From contig JAHDES010000034.1 in assembly GCA_020628645.1 (NCBI GenBank), positions 1 to 64,000 of the forward strand: a stretch of 64,000 bases of DNA. Direction: 5' to 3'. Every line of letters begins with the position of its first letter. Positions within the stretch are counted from its first letter, which is position 1. Below are positions 17,671 to 26,619 of this stretch, one piece after another. The position numbers and the translations under genes were made by a program. The stretch is from Saprospiraceae bacterium. GTDB taxonomy: Bacteria > Bacteroidota > Bacteroidia > Chitinophagales > Saprospiraceae. Below the pieces are notes generated by a model, which was not told the origin of the DNA, made no database searches, and saw only the letters and a program-made list of their open reading frames with translations.

Positions 17671-18345
17671 ATGCATTCCATTCTTTTATTAGAAGACGAT
17701 CGTAGCTTTGGTTATATTCTTTCCGAATATTTACAGATGCATAATTTTGAGGTGCATTGGGAAAAATCGGGAGAAGCTGTACTTGATGTTCTTGAAAAAA
17801 AGAGTTTTGATTTAGCCATTTTGGATATTATGTTACCCGGAATCGACGGATTTAAAGTAGCGCAGCAAATCCAATCGAATTATAAAGAAATGCCTTTTAT
17901 CTTTTTAAGTGCCAAATCCTTAAAAATAGATAAGTTGAAAGGATTCAAACTAGGCGCATTCGATTACATTACAAAACCAGTAGACGAAGAACTCTTAGTG
18001 GCTAAAATAAATGCCTTGTTGAATCGTATACAAACTCCTGATACTACAGATGAATATTTGATTGGGGCCTATAATTTTCAACCTAGTTTATTCCTGTTGA
18101 GTCATCCAGAAAAAAGCATCAAACTTACTGCTAGAGAAACTGCCCTCCTAGAGATGCTCTGTCAACATGAAAATCAATTACTGAGCAGAAAAAAAGCCTT
18201 ACGAGAAATTTGGAATTCAACGGATGAATTTAGCCGCAAAAGTATGGATGTTTTTATTTCCCACCTTAGAAAATACTTAGCGAAAGATACTAGTATAAAA
18301 ATCGAAAATGTACATGGTCAAGGCTTTATTTTGAAGTGTAACTGA
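17671..18345 (+). CDS. OmpR-family response regulator
   Basis: 224 aa. The receiver domain (1-120) has the acidic pocket LLEDD (D9, D10), phosphoacceptor D52 (AILDIMLPG), the switch residue in FLSAKS, and K in ITKPVDE. The C-terminal winged helix (about 130-224) has the LTARETALLEMLCQH and FISHLRKYLAKD elements that bind DNA. It is cotranscribed with the kinase (3-nt gap) and is its cognate partner. Regulated genes are unknown, although repeated sites upstream of the operon suggest autoregulation. It ends 5 nt from the convergent patatin gene. Confidence 0.94.
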   Translation: MHSILLLEDDRSFGYILSEYLQMHNFEVHWEKSGEAVLDVLEKKSFDLAILDIMLPGIDGFKVAQQIQSNYKEMPFIFLSAKSLKIDKLKGFKLGAFDYITKPVDEELLVAKINALLNRIQTPDTTDEYLIGAYNFQPSLFLLSHPEKSIKLTARETALLEMLCQHENQLLSRKKALREIWNSTDEFSRKSMDVFISHLRKYLAKDTSIKIENVHGQGFILKCN

Positions 18346-18350
18346 TTCAG

Positions 18351-19151
18351 TTATTCTACATCACTTGACTGCATATCTTCAATCAGTTGCTCAATCTTAC
18401 TCATTTTAGAAAGCGTTTCCAAATAGCCAATTTCGTAAATTTCTTCTGCTTTATGAAAGGACAAAATCGTATAATCCAATAAAGCTAAAGGTTCAATCAA
18501 TACATCACAAACCGCCAAATCCAGTTGACTATTATTCCAAATCGTCAGATCAAAACCTCGAAACGCAATATCCACCATGCTATCCACTTTTTTATTGCTC
18601 ACTTGCACATGCGGCATCACATTTACGCCAATCACCAAATCACATAATTCTTTGACAGGTTCAGCAGGTAAATTGCGAAGTAAACCACCATCAACATAGG
18701 TCTGATTATTAATCATAACGGGTTTAAAAACCAAAGGAATGGAAGAAGATGCTACCACTACATCAAATAAGGGCCCCGTACAAACAATTTCTTCTTCGCC
18801 TTTATTCAAATTAGAAATGGCAACGAAAAGGGGTTTATGAAGTGCCTCAAAACTATCTTCTTTGATAAATTCAGCTAGTCGTTCTTTTAAATAATTTAGA
18901 TTGGTCAATCCAGCAATTGGTAAACCCACATTAATCGTTTTAAAAAGACTACTCTCTTTAAAAGCTTCCAAAATCTCCGCAGGTCTTAAACCAGATGCAT
19001 ACAAGGCTCCCACAATTGAACCTGCGCTCGTACCTGAAATCACCTCTGGAACAATATAATGCTCTTCCAATGCCGCTAAAACACCTATGTGTGCAATCCC
19101 TCTTGCACCGCCACCTGATAACGCAATTCCAAGTTTATACTTACTCGTCAT
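18351..19151 (-). CDS. Patatin-like phospholipase (RssA/NTE type)
   Basis: 266 aa from the ATG at 19151. The frame is open 19 codons further upstream, but the family's N-terminus (KLGIALSGGGARGIAHIGVL) begins just after this Met. The oxyanion loop GGGARG, nucleophile S42 in GTSAG and catalytic D154 in DGG (YVDGGLLRNLP) are all present, so the Ser-Asp dyad is intact. Members are cytoplasmic or membrane-associated acyl hydrolases acting on phospholipids or lysophospholipids. No signal peptide or barrel domain, unlike PlpD-type patatins. Convergent with the response regulator. Confidence 0.9.
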   Translation of the reverse strand: MTSKYKLGIALSGGGARGIAHIGVLAALEEHYIVPEVISGTSAGSIVGALYASGLRPAEILEAFKESSLFKTINVGLPIAGLTNLNYLKERLAEFIKEDSFEALHKPLFVAISNLNKGEEEIVCTGPLFDVVVASSSIPLVFKPVMINNQTYVDGGLLRNLPAEPVKELCDLVIGVNVMPHVQVSNKKVDSMVDIAFRGFDLTIWNNSQLDLAVCDVLIEPLALLDYTILSFHKAEEIYEIGYLETLSKMSKIEQLIEDMQSSDVE

Positions 19152-19305
19152 AAAGATTTTTTCGCAAAATAAACAGGATAGTTGTACAACTGCAACTCTT
19201 TCCTTCAATTTCTATCTAAAAAAACGGGACGTTCATCTATTCTTGCTACATTGTACTTGTTTATGTAAAAAATACGTTATAAGTTGAAGAATTAATGAAA
19301 CAATT

Positions 19306-20862
19306 ATGGAAATTCTAAGCATCAATATACCAGCATTCAGCCTAATTTTTTCTTTCATTGCGCTTTCACTTTGGTTATTATTTCAACAGAAGAAAGGTGT
19401 AAGTCCTATTTTGGCTATCTTATTTTGGTTCGGAATGGGTTACTATGTGTTTCAAACACTAACGAGTGATTTAACGTTGGACAACAAATTTTTCAATCTA
19501 TCCAGAGATTTAATCGTCATAGCCAGTGCAAGTTTTTTCTTAAGCTTTTTTAAGAAAAAAACATGGTTGTTTTTGGTCTTATTAGGTGGTTTATCTTATT
19601 TGGGAGTTCAATACTATCTGCCCATTACGAAACCAGAACCCAAATCCAATAATTCAGCTACCATAGAAGAAATTGATTATGATCAATACGACGCTTATGA
19701 TGAAGATGGCGAATTATTACTAGATTTAAAATCGCTTAATCATCCTAAGTTAGATGCAGTTTTACATCAATATAATCTTCGATTGAAAGAAGCCTTTCAA
19801 CCAGAAGATGCTGACATCACAGAATTAGATGATTATCGTATTATTGATTTACCTGCCGATCAAATTTCTGTATTTGATGAAATTTTTAAACGCTTAAAAG
19901 CAACTGGAGAATTAGATGATTTGGAGTGGAATGAAAAAGTGCAAATCTCCCCTGTAGAAGCGCAAAAAATCAAACCCATTTCCCCTATTATCAATGCGAA
20001 TGATCCTGATATCTCCAAACAGTGGGGACTCAGCCCAATGAAAGTAGGAGAATTGTATACCTATTTAAAACGTAATAATATTCAACCCAAGAAAAAAGCT
20101 TGGATTGCCATTTTAGATACGGGAGTCGATGCTAAACATGAGGATATTGCTGTCAATTATAAATCTTTCCGTAAAAAATATGATAGAGATGGCAATCGTC
20201 ATGGTACACATTGTGCAGGAATTGCAGCCGCTGTTTCGAATAATAAAATCGGAATTGCCTCCTTTGCTCCTACAAGTGATTTTGTAGAAGTAGGAAGCAT
20301 TCAAGTGCTTGGTCGATCAGGTTCGGGTACGCAAGCTGGCATTATAAAAGGAATTATTGAAGCCGCCGATAAAGGAGCAGATGTAATTTCACTATCGCTC
20401 GGCGCTAGATCCAATAGTAGCCGTGAAACCGCATATAAAAAAGCCGTTGATTATGCCAACGAAAAAGGAGCAATCGTCATCGCAGCTGCTGGAAATAGCA
20501 ATCGGAATGCCAAAGATTATTCTCCTGCCAATACAAAAGGAGTCATTACAGTAAGTGCGATTAGTCAAACCTTAGAAAAAGCCTTTTTCTCGAATACAGT
20601 TCAAGATGTAAAAATGGGTATTGCTGCTCCTGGAGTAGATATTCATTCTACCATTCCGAATAATCAATATGCTGCTTTGAGTGGAACGTCGATGGCTACG
20701 CCTTATGTAGCTGGATTAGTGGGTCTGATGAAAAGTATACAACCTAATTTAACGACTCAAGAAGTTTATGACTTATTACATAGTACAGGGATTGATACTA
20801 AAAACACGACAGAAACAGGAAAATTAATTCAGCCTGTCGAGGTAATTAAACAATTGAAGTAA
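19306..20862 (+). CDS. Membrane-anchored subtilisin-family peptidase
   Basis: 518 aa. Instead of a signal peptide it begins with three or four membrane helices (about 7-26, 33-50, 66-83 and 87-105). An acidic linker (about 118-215, rich in D/E) could act as a propeptide. The S8 catalytic domain spans about 235-515, with D271 (ILDTGVDAKHED), H299 (RHGTHCAG) and S462 (GTSMATPYVAG); the oxyanion Asn is in AAAGNSN. The catalytic domain is probably periplasmic. A multi-helix membrane domain fused ahead of a subtilase is uncommon. The promoter region is shared with the divergent patatin gene. There is no T9SS domain, unlike the subtilase at 2828-5770. Confidence 0.9.
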   Translation: MEILSINIPAFSLIFSFIALSLWLLFQQKKGVSPILAILFWFGMGYYVFQTLTSDLTLDNKFFNLSRDLIVIASASFFLSFFKKKTWLFLVLLGGLSYLGVQYYLPITKPEPKSNNSATIEEIDYDQYDAYDEDGELLLDLKSLNHPKLDAVLHQYNLRLKEAFQPEDADITELDDYRIIDLPADQISVFDEIFKRLKATGELDDLEWNEKVQISPVEAQKIKPISPIINANDPDISKQWGLSPMKVGELYTYLKRNNIQPKKKAWIAILDTGVDAKHEDIAVNYKSFRKKYDRDGNRHGTHCAGIAAAVSNNKIGIASFAPTSDFVEVGSIQVLGRSGSGTQAGIIKGIIEAADKGADVISLSLGARSNSSRETAYKKAVDYANEKGAIVIAAAGNSNRNAKDYSPANTKGVITVSAISQTLEKAFFSNTVQDVKMGIAAPGVDIHSTIPNNQYAALSGTSMATPYVAGLVGLMKSIQPNLTTQEVYDLLHSTGIDTKNTTETGKLIQPVEVIKQLK

Positions 20863-20896
20863 TTTGGAAATTTATTAATTTTAGTCTTTCCAAATT
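20861..20896. terminator. Hairpin after the membrane subtilase
   Basis: AATTTGGAAA (20861-20870, overlapping the stop codon) pairs with TTTCCAAATT (20887-20896) around a 16-nt loop. It may attenuate readthrough into the esterase gene that starts at 20905. Confidence 0.5.
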
Positions 20897-20904
20897 ATTC
20901 ACTT

Positions 20905-21747
20905 ATGTACAAAACAAAGCCGTTCCCCTTTTTTATACTTGTAATCGTACTTTTCGTTTACTCTTGTACAAATTCCAATACAGCCGATCCTAATTTTCAT
21001 ATTTATTTATGTTTTGGTCAATCCAATATGGAAGGAGTAGGCAAAATTGAACCGCAAGATACTACGGTCAATCCTCGATTTCTGGTTTATCAAGCCTTAG
21101 ATTGTCCTGAACTGAATCGTACCAAAGGAAATTGGTATTCCGCTATTCCTCCCCTTTGTCAATGCAAATCAGGACTTACACCAGCCGATTATTTTGGTCG
21201 AACAATGGTAAAAAATAGTCCCGAAGAAATTAAAATAGGCGTAATCAATGTTGCCGTTGGCGGTTGTGATATTCGCTTATTTGATAAAGATCTTTACCAA
21301 GATTATGATGATACCTATCCTCAAAAATGGTTTACGGATAAAATTAAGTTTTATGAAGGCAATCCATATGCTTATCTCATCAATTTAGCGCAAGCAGCAC
21401 AAAAAGAAGGTGTTATAAAAGGCATTTTATTGCATCAAGGTGAAACCAATACAGGAGATGAACAATGGCCTCAATATGTCAAGAAGATTTATACAAATTT
21501 GTTGAATGACCTATCTCTAAAAGCCGATCAAATTCCTCTATTAGCAGGAGAAGTAGTTGCCGTAGATAGCAGTTGTTGTGCCAGTATGAATCCTATTATT
21601 AACACCTTACCAGATGTAATTGAAACGGCTCATATTATTTCTTCTGAGAATTGTGGTGCAATGGATCAAGCCCATTTTGATTCAGAAGGTTATCGAATTA
21701 TGGGACGGCGATATGCTCAAAAAATGTTAGCTATTTCAAAAAAATAA
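20905..21747 (+). CDS. SGNH-fold esterase lipoprotein (sialate O-acetylesterase-like)
   Basis: 280 aa. A lipoprotein signal ends in FVYSC (Cys21), so it is probably lipid-anchored and periplasmic or on the surface. The catalytic core starts at once with CFGQSNMEGVG, the GQSNM block of the SASA/CE6 family with nucleophile S40. VAVGGCDIR provides the oxyanion Gly block, ILLHQGETN the Asn block, and DQAHFDSEGY the catalytic Asp/His. Relatives deacetylate sialic acid or acetyl-xylan; the actual substrate is not evident. It follows the membrane subtilase by 42 bp on the same strand. Confidence 0.88.
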   Translation: MYKTKPFPFFILVIVLFVYSCTNSNTADPNFHIYLCFGQSNMEGVGKIEPQDTTVNPRFLVYQALDCPELNRTKGNWYSAIPPLCQCKSGLTPADYFGRTMVKNSPEEIKIGVINVAVGGCDIRLFDKDLYQDYDDTYPQKWFTDKIKFYEGNPYAYLINLAQAAQKEGVIKGILLHQGETNTGDEQWPQYVKKIYTNLLNDLSLKADQIPLLAGEVVAVDSSCCASMNPIINTLPDVIETAHIISSENCGAMDQAHFDSEGYRIMGRRYAQKMLAISKK

Positions 21748-21991
21748 AAGATAAAAAGAGATTTTATAGCGAAAATTCGCAATTTTATAACATAGAATTC
21801 TTTTTTCCACCAAAAAAATGTTTTCTTCACCCTATAAAACCAAACTTAAAATTTACGCCTAACCAAAAGAAGTCAATCTAACGATTTTTTTTGCCTATTC
21901 TCAATTTCAATCTCGCTGCATTGCACTTGGTCAATCTTGGCATAGACGAAAGAAATTTAAAGCATTTTTTTGATCCATTCAATCGCATACT

Positions 21992-23068
21992 ATGCCTTCT
22001 TTCAATAGCATTATTACAGGTTCTGGTCATTATTTACCTACAGAAACCATAACAAGTGACCATTTTCTACATCATTCCTTTTATAATCCTGAAGGAACTC
22101 AACTTCAAACAGAAAACGCTACCATTGTTGATAAGTTTTACAAGATTACAGGTATTAAAGAACGAAAACATGCTACAGATAACTTAATGGCATCTGACTT
22201 AGGATTTTTTGCTGCTGAAAGAGCACTAGAAAATGCCAACTTAGATAAAGAACAACTTGATTACATCATCGTTGCACACAATTTTGGAGATATTTGCCCT
22301 GTTAAAAATAGAGTAGATATGGTGCCTACCTTAGCCGCTCGTATCAAGGAAAAACTAGCTATTGAAAATCCATATTGTGTGGCGTATGATCTTCCTTTTG
22401 GTTGCCCTGGGTGGGTAGAAGGTGTCATTCAAGCCAACTATTACATCAAAGCTGGTGATGCTAAACATATTATGGTGATTGGGACTGAGACGCTCTCCCG
22501 TGTTTGCGACCCACATGATCGAGATAGTATGATTTATGCCGATGGTGCTGGCGCTGTTATTTTCTCCGCTTCTGAAGAAGAAGATGCTGGTGTTTTAGCG
22601 CACTTAACACGATCTGATACCTTAAAACATGCTCAATTACTTTGGATGGGGCCTTCTTATAATAAAGAACACGATCAGAAGAATTTGTATATCAAAATGG
22701 AAGGTCGAAAATTGTATGAATATGCCTTAAAAACAGTTCCAGGTCTAGTAAAAAAATGTATGGAAAAAGCAGGCATTGGAATCGATCAAGTTAAAAAAGT
22801 GCTGATTCATCAAGCCAATGAAAAAATGGATGAAGCCATGCTCTATCGCCTTTGTAAGCTCTATGGTACCAGAGAAATGCCAGAAAATATCATGCCCATG
22901 ATTATCGAAAAAATGGGGAATAATTCAGTGGCCACCGTTCCAGTTTTATTAGATATGATCCGACGTAATCAATTAAAACAACATCAAATTAATAAAGGCG
23001 ATCACATTATTTTCGCTTCTGTCGGTGCTGGTATGAATTGTAATGCAATTGTCTATAAATCGAATTAA
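21992..23068 (+). CDS. 3-oxoacyl-ACP synthase III family protein (KAS III-like)
   Basis: 358 aa, thiolase fold. The Cys-His-Asn triad is C138 (PFGCPGWVEG), H273 (LIHQANEKM) and N310 (MGNNSVATVP). KAS III enzymes condense acyl-CoA with malonyl-ACP. Housekeeping FabH proteins usually have a C-S-G after Ala at the nucleophile; here it is Cys-Pro-Gly preceded by Phe-Gly. That and an N-terminal insertion (HHSFYNPEGTQLQTEN) suggest a paralogue with a different acyl donor rather than the essential FabH. It lies upstream of the beta-oxidation genes on the same strand but is separated by over 500 bp. Confidence 0.85.
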   Translation: MPSFNSIITGSGHYLPTETITSDHFLHHSFYNPEGTQLQTENATIVDKFYKITGIKERKHATDNLMASDLGFFAAERALENANLDKEQLDYIIVAHNFGDICPVKNRVDMVPTLAARIKEKLAIENPYCVAYDLPFGCPGWVEGVIQANYYIKAGDAKHIMVIGTETLSRVCDPHDRDSMIYADGAGAVIFSASEEEDAGVLAHLTRSDTLKHAQLLWMGPSYNKEHDQKNLYIKMEGRKLYEYALKTVPGLVKKCMEKAGIGIDQVKKVLIHQANEKMDEAMLYRLCKLYGTREMPENIMPMIIEKMGNNSVATVPVLLDMIRRNQLKQHQINKGDHIIFASVGAGMNCNAIVYKSN

Positions 23069-23306
23069 TTTAGAACACCGATTAATTAATTGTTCACAGA
23101 TTTATCATTAACATCTTTCAGACAAGTTTGTCTAAAGCCGACCTATTTCCCATTCTACTCAAGGCAAAAAAATATTTTAGTGAATAACTCAAGTCCATCA
23201 TTCTCAATTGTTTATTCTGTAACCCTACCCTATTCATTCACGTAATTTAAGACTAGAAAAGCCTTATTTCGTTCTGATTTTAAGTATTTTTTCTACTGAA
23301 AATTTG

Positions 23307-23314
23307 TACATTTG
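23307..23314 (+). promoter_or_regulatory. Candidate -7 promoter element for fadN-fadA
   Basis: TACATTTG fits the Bacteroidota -7 consensus TAnnTTTG. No clear TTTG -33 box is seen at the right distance. A start near 23320 would give a leader of about 350 nt that begins with the TAGCGAATTTTCGCTA palindrome. Confidence 0.35.
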
Positions 23315-23464
23315 CAGAAATAGCGAATTTTCGCTAACTTTTTATTATCTATTTTGTTTAATAAAGTAATATATAATTGCTTACCTATAATTCAAATATC
23401 ACATTTAACAAAATAGACCTCTGAATTTACGTTGATTTTATAATAATATTGCTTAAAATAGTCA

Positions 23465-23485
23465 ACCTACAGGCGGGTGGCAGGT
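23465..23485. repeat. REP-like GC-rich palindromic word
   Basis: ACCTACAGGCGGGTGGCAGGT has ACCT/AGGT ends and a CAGGCGGGT core. It resembles the ACCCGCCTGTC...GACAGGT core inside the palindromic element at 49164-49322. Confidence 0.4.
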
Positions 23486-23674
23486 CAAAAAAGTGTTTGA
23501 CGGAGGAGTTTTTTTTAACGAGAATTTTTTGGTTCGTTTTTTTTTCGATTGAAAAAAATGAACAAAGTATAGAAGAGTGATAAAAAATGAACTAATAAAG
23601 AGGTTTCAAACCTATTCTTGAAACCCATAAATATTCTTTTAATAACTTATTTTAAAACTAATAAAACCATCCTT

Positions 23675-26119
23675 ATGTACGGAAATGATGTTTTAGCTCC
23701 CGCCGAAACGCAACAAGACCGAGCAACTAAAAAACGCCGCATCAAAAAAGTGGCTGTTTTGGGATCGGGATTGATGGGATCTGGTATTGCCGCTCATTGT
23801 GCCAACATCGGTCTGGATGTCCTCATGCTTGATATTGTTCCTTTTGACCTTAAAGAGGAAGAAAAAACGAACAAAGCAGCTCGTAATCGCATCGTTAATG
23901 GTGCCTTACAAACAGCTATCAAAGCCAAATTAAACCCTTTCTACAAAAAATCATTCGCTTCTCGTATTACCACTGGAAATTTTGATGATGATTTTGAAAA
24001 AATCGCTGATGCAGATTGGATTGTGGAAGTGGTAGTTGAGCGTCTTGACATTAAAAAACAAGTTTTTGAAAAAGTAGATAAATATCGTAAAGAAGGAAGT
24101 TTAGTTACATCTAATACTTCTGGTATTCCGATACACATGATGGCGGAAGGACGTTCGGAAGATTTCCGTAAACACTTCTGTGGAACGCACTTTTTCAATC
24201 CTGTGCGTTATATGCGTTTGTTAGAGGTCATTCCTACAGCTGATACAGATCAAGATGTCGTTGATTTCTTTATGCATTATGGAGATGTTTATCTTGGAAA
24301 AACAACCGTATTGTGTAAGGATACACCTGCATTTATTGCGAATCGTGTAGGGGTATACGCTATGGCGAAGGTGCAGCAATTGACCCAACAATTAGGACTT
24401 CGTATCGAGGATGTAGATAAATTAACAGGTACTGCTTTGGGTCGTCCAAAAACTGGAACGTTCCGTTTGGGAGATTTAGTAGGGCACGATACTTCTGTCA
24501 AAGTAACTAAAGGAATTCAAGATAATTGTCCAGATGATGAGCAAGCGAGTGCATTTGATATGCCAAAGTACATGCAATTCTTGATGGATAATAAATTCTA
24601 TGGCGATAAATCTGGTCAAGGTTTTTATAAAAAGACGAAAGAAAGAGATGCGAATGGTCGCCGAGTGGTGCTTGCTTTAGATTTAGAAACATTGGAATAT
24701 GGTCCTTCTCAAAAACCTAGTTTAGCTTCTTTAAAAGCAGTTAAAAATATTGAGACCCTTACAAAACGTATTGAAGCATTTTTCAAAGCAGAAGATAAAG
24801 GTGGCGAATTAGTACGTCAGTCTTTATTAGGCTTATTTGCTTATGTTTCCAATCGTATTCCTGAAATTTCTGATACGCTATACAGTATTGATGATGCCCT
24901 TCGTGCAGGTTTTGCTTGGGAAGTTGGGCCATTCCAATATTGGGATATGGTAGGTATTGAAAAAGGAATTGAATTAGCGGAAGCACAAGGCGAAAAAATT
25001 GGCCAATGGGTAAAAGATATGGTGGCTGCAGGTCATACTTCTTTCTATAAATCGGAAGCTGGTAAGACCTTATTTTATGATATTCCAAGCAAGTCGTACA
25101 AAGCAATGCCGGGTGCATCAGAATTTATCATCTTAGATAACTATCGTGATAAAGCACCCGTTAATAAAAACTCTGAAACGGTATTACACGATATCGGAGA
25201 TGGTGTTCTTTGTTTAGAATTTACATCAAAAGCAAATTCTATCGGAGAAGGCGTATTGCGAGGTATCCAAGAAGCCATTACCATCGCTGAAACACAAGGA
25301 TGGAATGGTTTAGTAATTGGTAATAATGCACAAAACTTCTCTGTTGGAGCAAATCTGATGATGATTGGGATGTTCGCCTTCCAACAAGAATGGGATCAAC
25401 TCAATTTTGCAGTCAAGACCTTCCAAGACACTGTGATGCGTTGTCGTTATTCCTCCATTCCAGTAGTAGTGGCGACCCAAGGTTATGTCTTTGGAGGCGC
25501 ATGTGAGATAAGTATGCACGCAGATGCTGCGATGTGTGCGGCAGAATCCTATATTGGTTTAGTAGAAGTAGGGGTCGGTTTGATTCCGGGTGGAGCTGGT
25601 ACTAAAGAGTTTGCCGTACGTGCATCGGATGCCTTCTTCAAAGGAGATGTTATGATGCCTACTTTAGCAGAGAAATTAATGACCATAGCGCAAGCGAAAG
25701 TGGCAACTGGCGCACATCAAGGCTTTGATTTTGGTTACCTAAATCATAAAGATAGCGTGGTGATGAATACGTCTCGCAACATCATGGAAGCGAAGAAAAA
25801 AGTATTGTCCCTTGCACCTAACTATACGCAACCATTGGAGCGTACCGACATTAAAGTCTTAGGTCGTACAGGTTTAGCCATGGTTCATATTGCTACCAAT
25901 GAGATGAGACTTGGAAACTATGCTTCTGAACATGACATTAAGATCGCTAACAAAGTCGGTTATGTGATGTGTGGCGGTGATCTTACGAGTACACAAGAAG
26001 TTTCAGAACAATATCTCTTAGAATTGGAACGTGAAGCATTCTGTAGCTTAGCGGCTGAGCCCAAAACGATGGAGCGTATCCAGCACATGCTACAAACAAA
26101 TAAGCCTTTGAGGAATTAA
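23675..26119 (+). CDS. fadN: 3-hydroxyacyl-CoA dehydrogenase/enoyl-CoA hydratase fusion (FadN type)
   Basis: 814 aa from the ATG at 23675. Its first half is a 3-hydroxyacyl-CoA dehydrogenase: the NAD-binding Rossmann motif KKVAVLGSGLMGSGIAAH (about 24-41), GTHFFNPVRYMRLLEV with the catalytic-region His, and a C-terminal helical domain. The last third (about 490-700) is an enoyl-CoA hydratase/crotonase fold (GNNAQNFSVGANL; GYVFGGACEIS; EVGVGLIPGGAGT, which holds the catalytic Glu region). The order HAD-then-ECH is that of Bacillus FadN, the reverse of E. coli FadB/FadJ. It performs the hydration and oxidation steps of fatty-acid beta-oxidation. The thiolase partner follows, separated by a small four-helix-bundle gene. 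Confidence 0.92.
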   Translation: MYGNDVLAPAETQQDRATKKRRIKKVAVLGSGLMGSGIAAHCANIGLDVLMLDIVPFDLKEEEKTNKAARNRIVNGALQTAIKAKLNPFYKKSFASRITTGNFDDDFEKIADADWIVEVVVERLDIKKQVFEKVDKYRKEGSLVTSNTSGIPIHMMAEGRSEDFRKHFCGTHFFNPVRYMRLLEVIPTADTDQDVVDFFMHYGDVYLGKTTVLCKDTPAFIANRVGVYAMAKVQQLTQQLGLRIEDVDKLTGTALGRPKTGTFRLGDLVGHDTSVKVTKGIQDNCPDDEQASAFDMPKYMQFLMDNKFYGDKSGQGFYKKTKERDANGRRVVLALDLETLEYGPSQKPSLASLKAVKNIETLTKRIEAFFKAEDKGGELVRQSLLGLFAYVSNRIPEISDTLYSIDDALRAGFAWEVGPFQYWDMVGIEKGIELAEAQGEKIGQWVKDMVAAGHTSFYKSEAGKTLFYDIPSKSYKAMPGASEFIILDNYRDKAPVNKNSETVLHDIGDGVLCLEFTSKANSIGEGVLRGIQEAITIAETQGWNGLVIGNNAQNFSVGANLMMIGMFAFQQEWDQLNFAVKTFQDTVMRCRYSSIPVVVATQGYVFGGACEISMHADAAMCAAESYIGLVEVGVGLIPGGAGTKEFAVRASDAFFKGDVMMPTLAEKLMTIAQAKVATGAHQGFDFGYLNHKDSVVMNTSRNIMEAKKKVLSLAPNYTQPLERTDIKVLGRTGLAMVHIATNEMRLGNYASEHDIKIANKVGYVMCGGDLTSTQEVSEQYLLELEREAFCSLAAEPKTMERIQHMLQTNKPLRN

Positions 26120-26128
26120 TTTCTTTTT

Positions 26129-26156
26129 GGACGTAGGATTTTTTGACTTATGACTT
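26129..26156. repeat. Left inverted repeat flanking the four-helix-bundle gene
   Basis: 28 nt beginning GGACGTAGGA and ending GACTTATGACTT. It matches 25 of 28 positions with the reverse complement of 26579-26606. Further GACTTAGGACTT and GATCTAGGATTT words follow before the gene. Confidence 0.8.
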
Positions 26157-26187
26157 AGGACTTGTTGATCTAGGATTTTTATTAACA

Positions 26188-26550
26188 ATGAAACCAAAAC
26201 ACAATTTTAGAAGATTACAAATCTGGAAGGAAGGAATGGATATTGTCTCCGATACCTACAAAATGGTAAATTCTTTTCCATCATTTGAACGCTTCAATTT
26301 AGTGTCGCAAATTACTCGATGTGCTGTTTCTATTCCATCGAATATTGCAGAAGGTACGAGTAAAAGTTCAGACAAACATTTTAATAATTATCTAGAAATA
26401 AGTCTTGGATCAGCTTTTGAATATGAAACTCAATTGATTATAGCTTACAATGAAGGCTATATTTCTGAGGAAAAATTTAAAGAAGTACTACAAAAAATCC
26501 AAATTATACAAAAGAAGATTAATACCTTTCGAGGAACATTAAATATTTAA
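26188..26550 (+). CDS. Four-helix-bundle protein (S23/IVP-like, TIGR02436 type)
   Basis: 120 aa, the usual family size. Signatures: LQIWKEGMDIVSDTY helix, FPSFERFNLVSQITRCAVSIPSNIAEG, then NYLEISLGSAFEYETQLIIA and GYISEEKF. The fold is that of the protein encoded by intervening sequences in some 23S rRNA genes and of the Avd protein of diversity-generating retroelements; here it stands alone and its role is unknown. The frame is open from a TTG at 26143, but those extra residues translate the repeat sequence, so I start at the ATG at 26188. It sits within a beta-oxidation operon, flanked by 28-nt inverted repeats, which suggests it arrived as a cassette. Confidence 0.88.
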   Translation: MKPKHNFRRLQIWKEGMDIVSDTYKMVNSFPSFERFNLVSQITRCAVSIPSNIAEGTSKSSDKHFNNYLEISLGSAFEYETQLIIAYNEGYISEEKFKEVLQKIQIIQKKINTFRGTLNI

Positions 26551-26578
26551 AAAAAATGACGTAAGACATTTTTTGGAA

Positions 26579-26606
26579 AAGTCATAAGTCCAAAAGTCTT
26601 ACGTCC
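26579..26606. repeat. Right inverted repeat flanking the four-helix-bundle gene
   Basis: Reverse complement of the left repeat at 26129-26156 with three mismatches. It ends 13 bp before the fadA start codon. Confidence 0.8.
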
Positions 26607-26619
26607 TAAATCCAATAAG

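Larger units (their letters stand above)
23069..23674. other. Long intergenic leader before fadN
   Basis: No credible ORF. A TTG-initiated extension of fadN from 23618 is open but unlike the family N-terminus. It contains a candidate promoter (23307-23314), a palindrome TAGCGAATTTTCGCTA (23321-23336) and a GC-rich REP-like word (23465-23485), set in AT-rich sequence with T and A tracts. Confidence 0.5.

Noticed and set aside
21768-21784. TAGCGAAAATTCGCA word mirrored at 23321-23336 around the KAS III gene, as ends of a mobile element
   Set aside because: Only about 14 bp are shared and no direct repeats flank them; chance or common promoter-proximal words cannot be excluded.
23618-23674. TTG-initiated 19-residue extension of fadN
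   Set aside because: Not seen in the family's N-terminus; the ATG at 23675 leads directly to the Rossmann domain.
26143-26187. Open extension of the four-helix-bundle gene upstream from a TTG
   Set aside because: Its codons translate the inverted-repeat words and are unlike the family; the ATG at 26188 gives a normal length.
26188-26550. Diversity-generating retroelement Avd
   Set aside because: The fold is the same, but there is no reverse transcriptase or template/variable repeat nearby.
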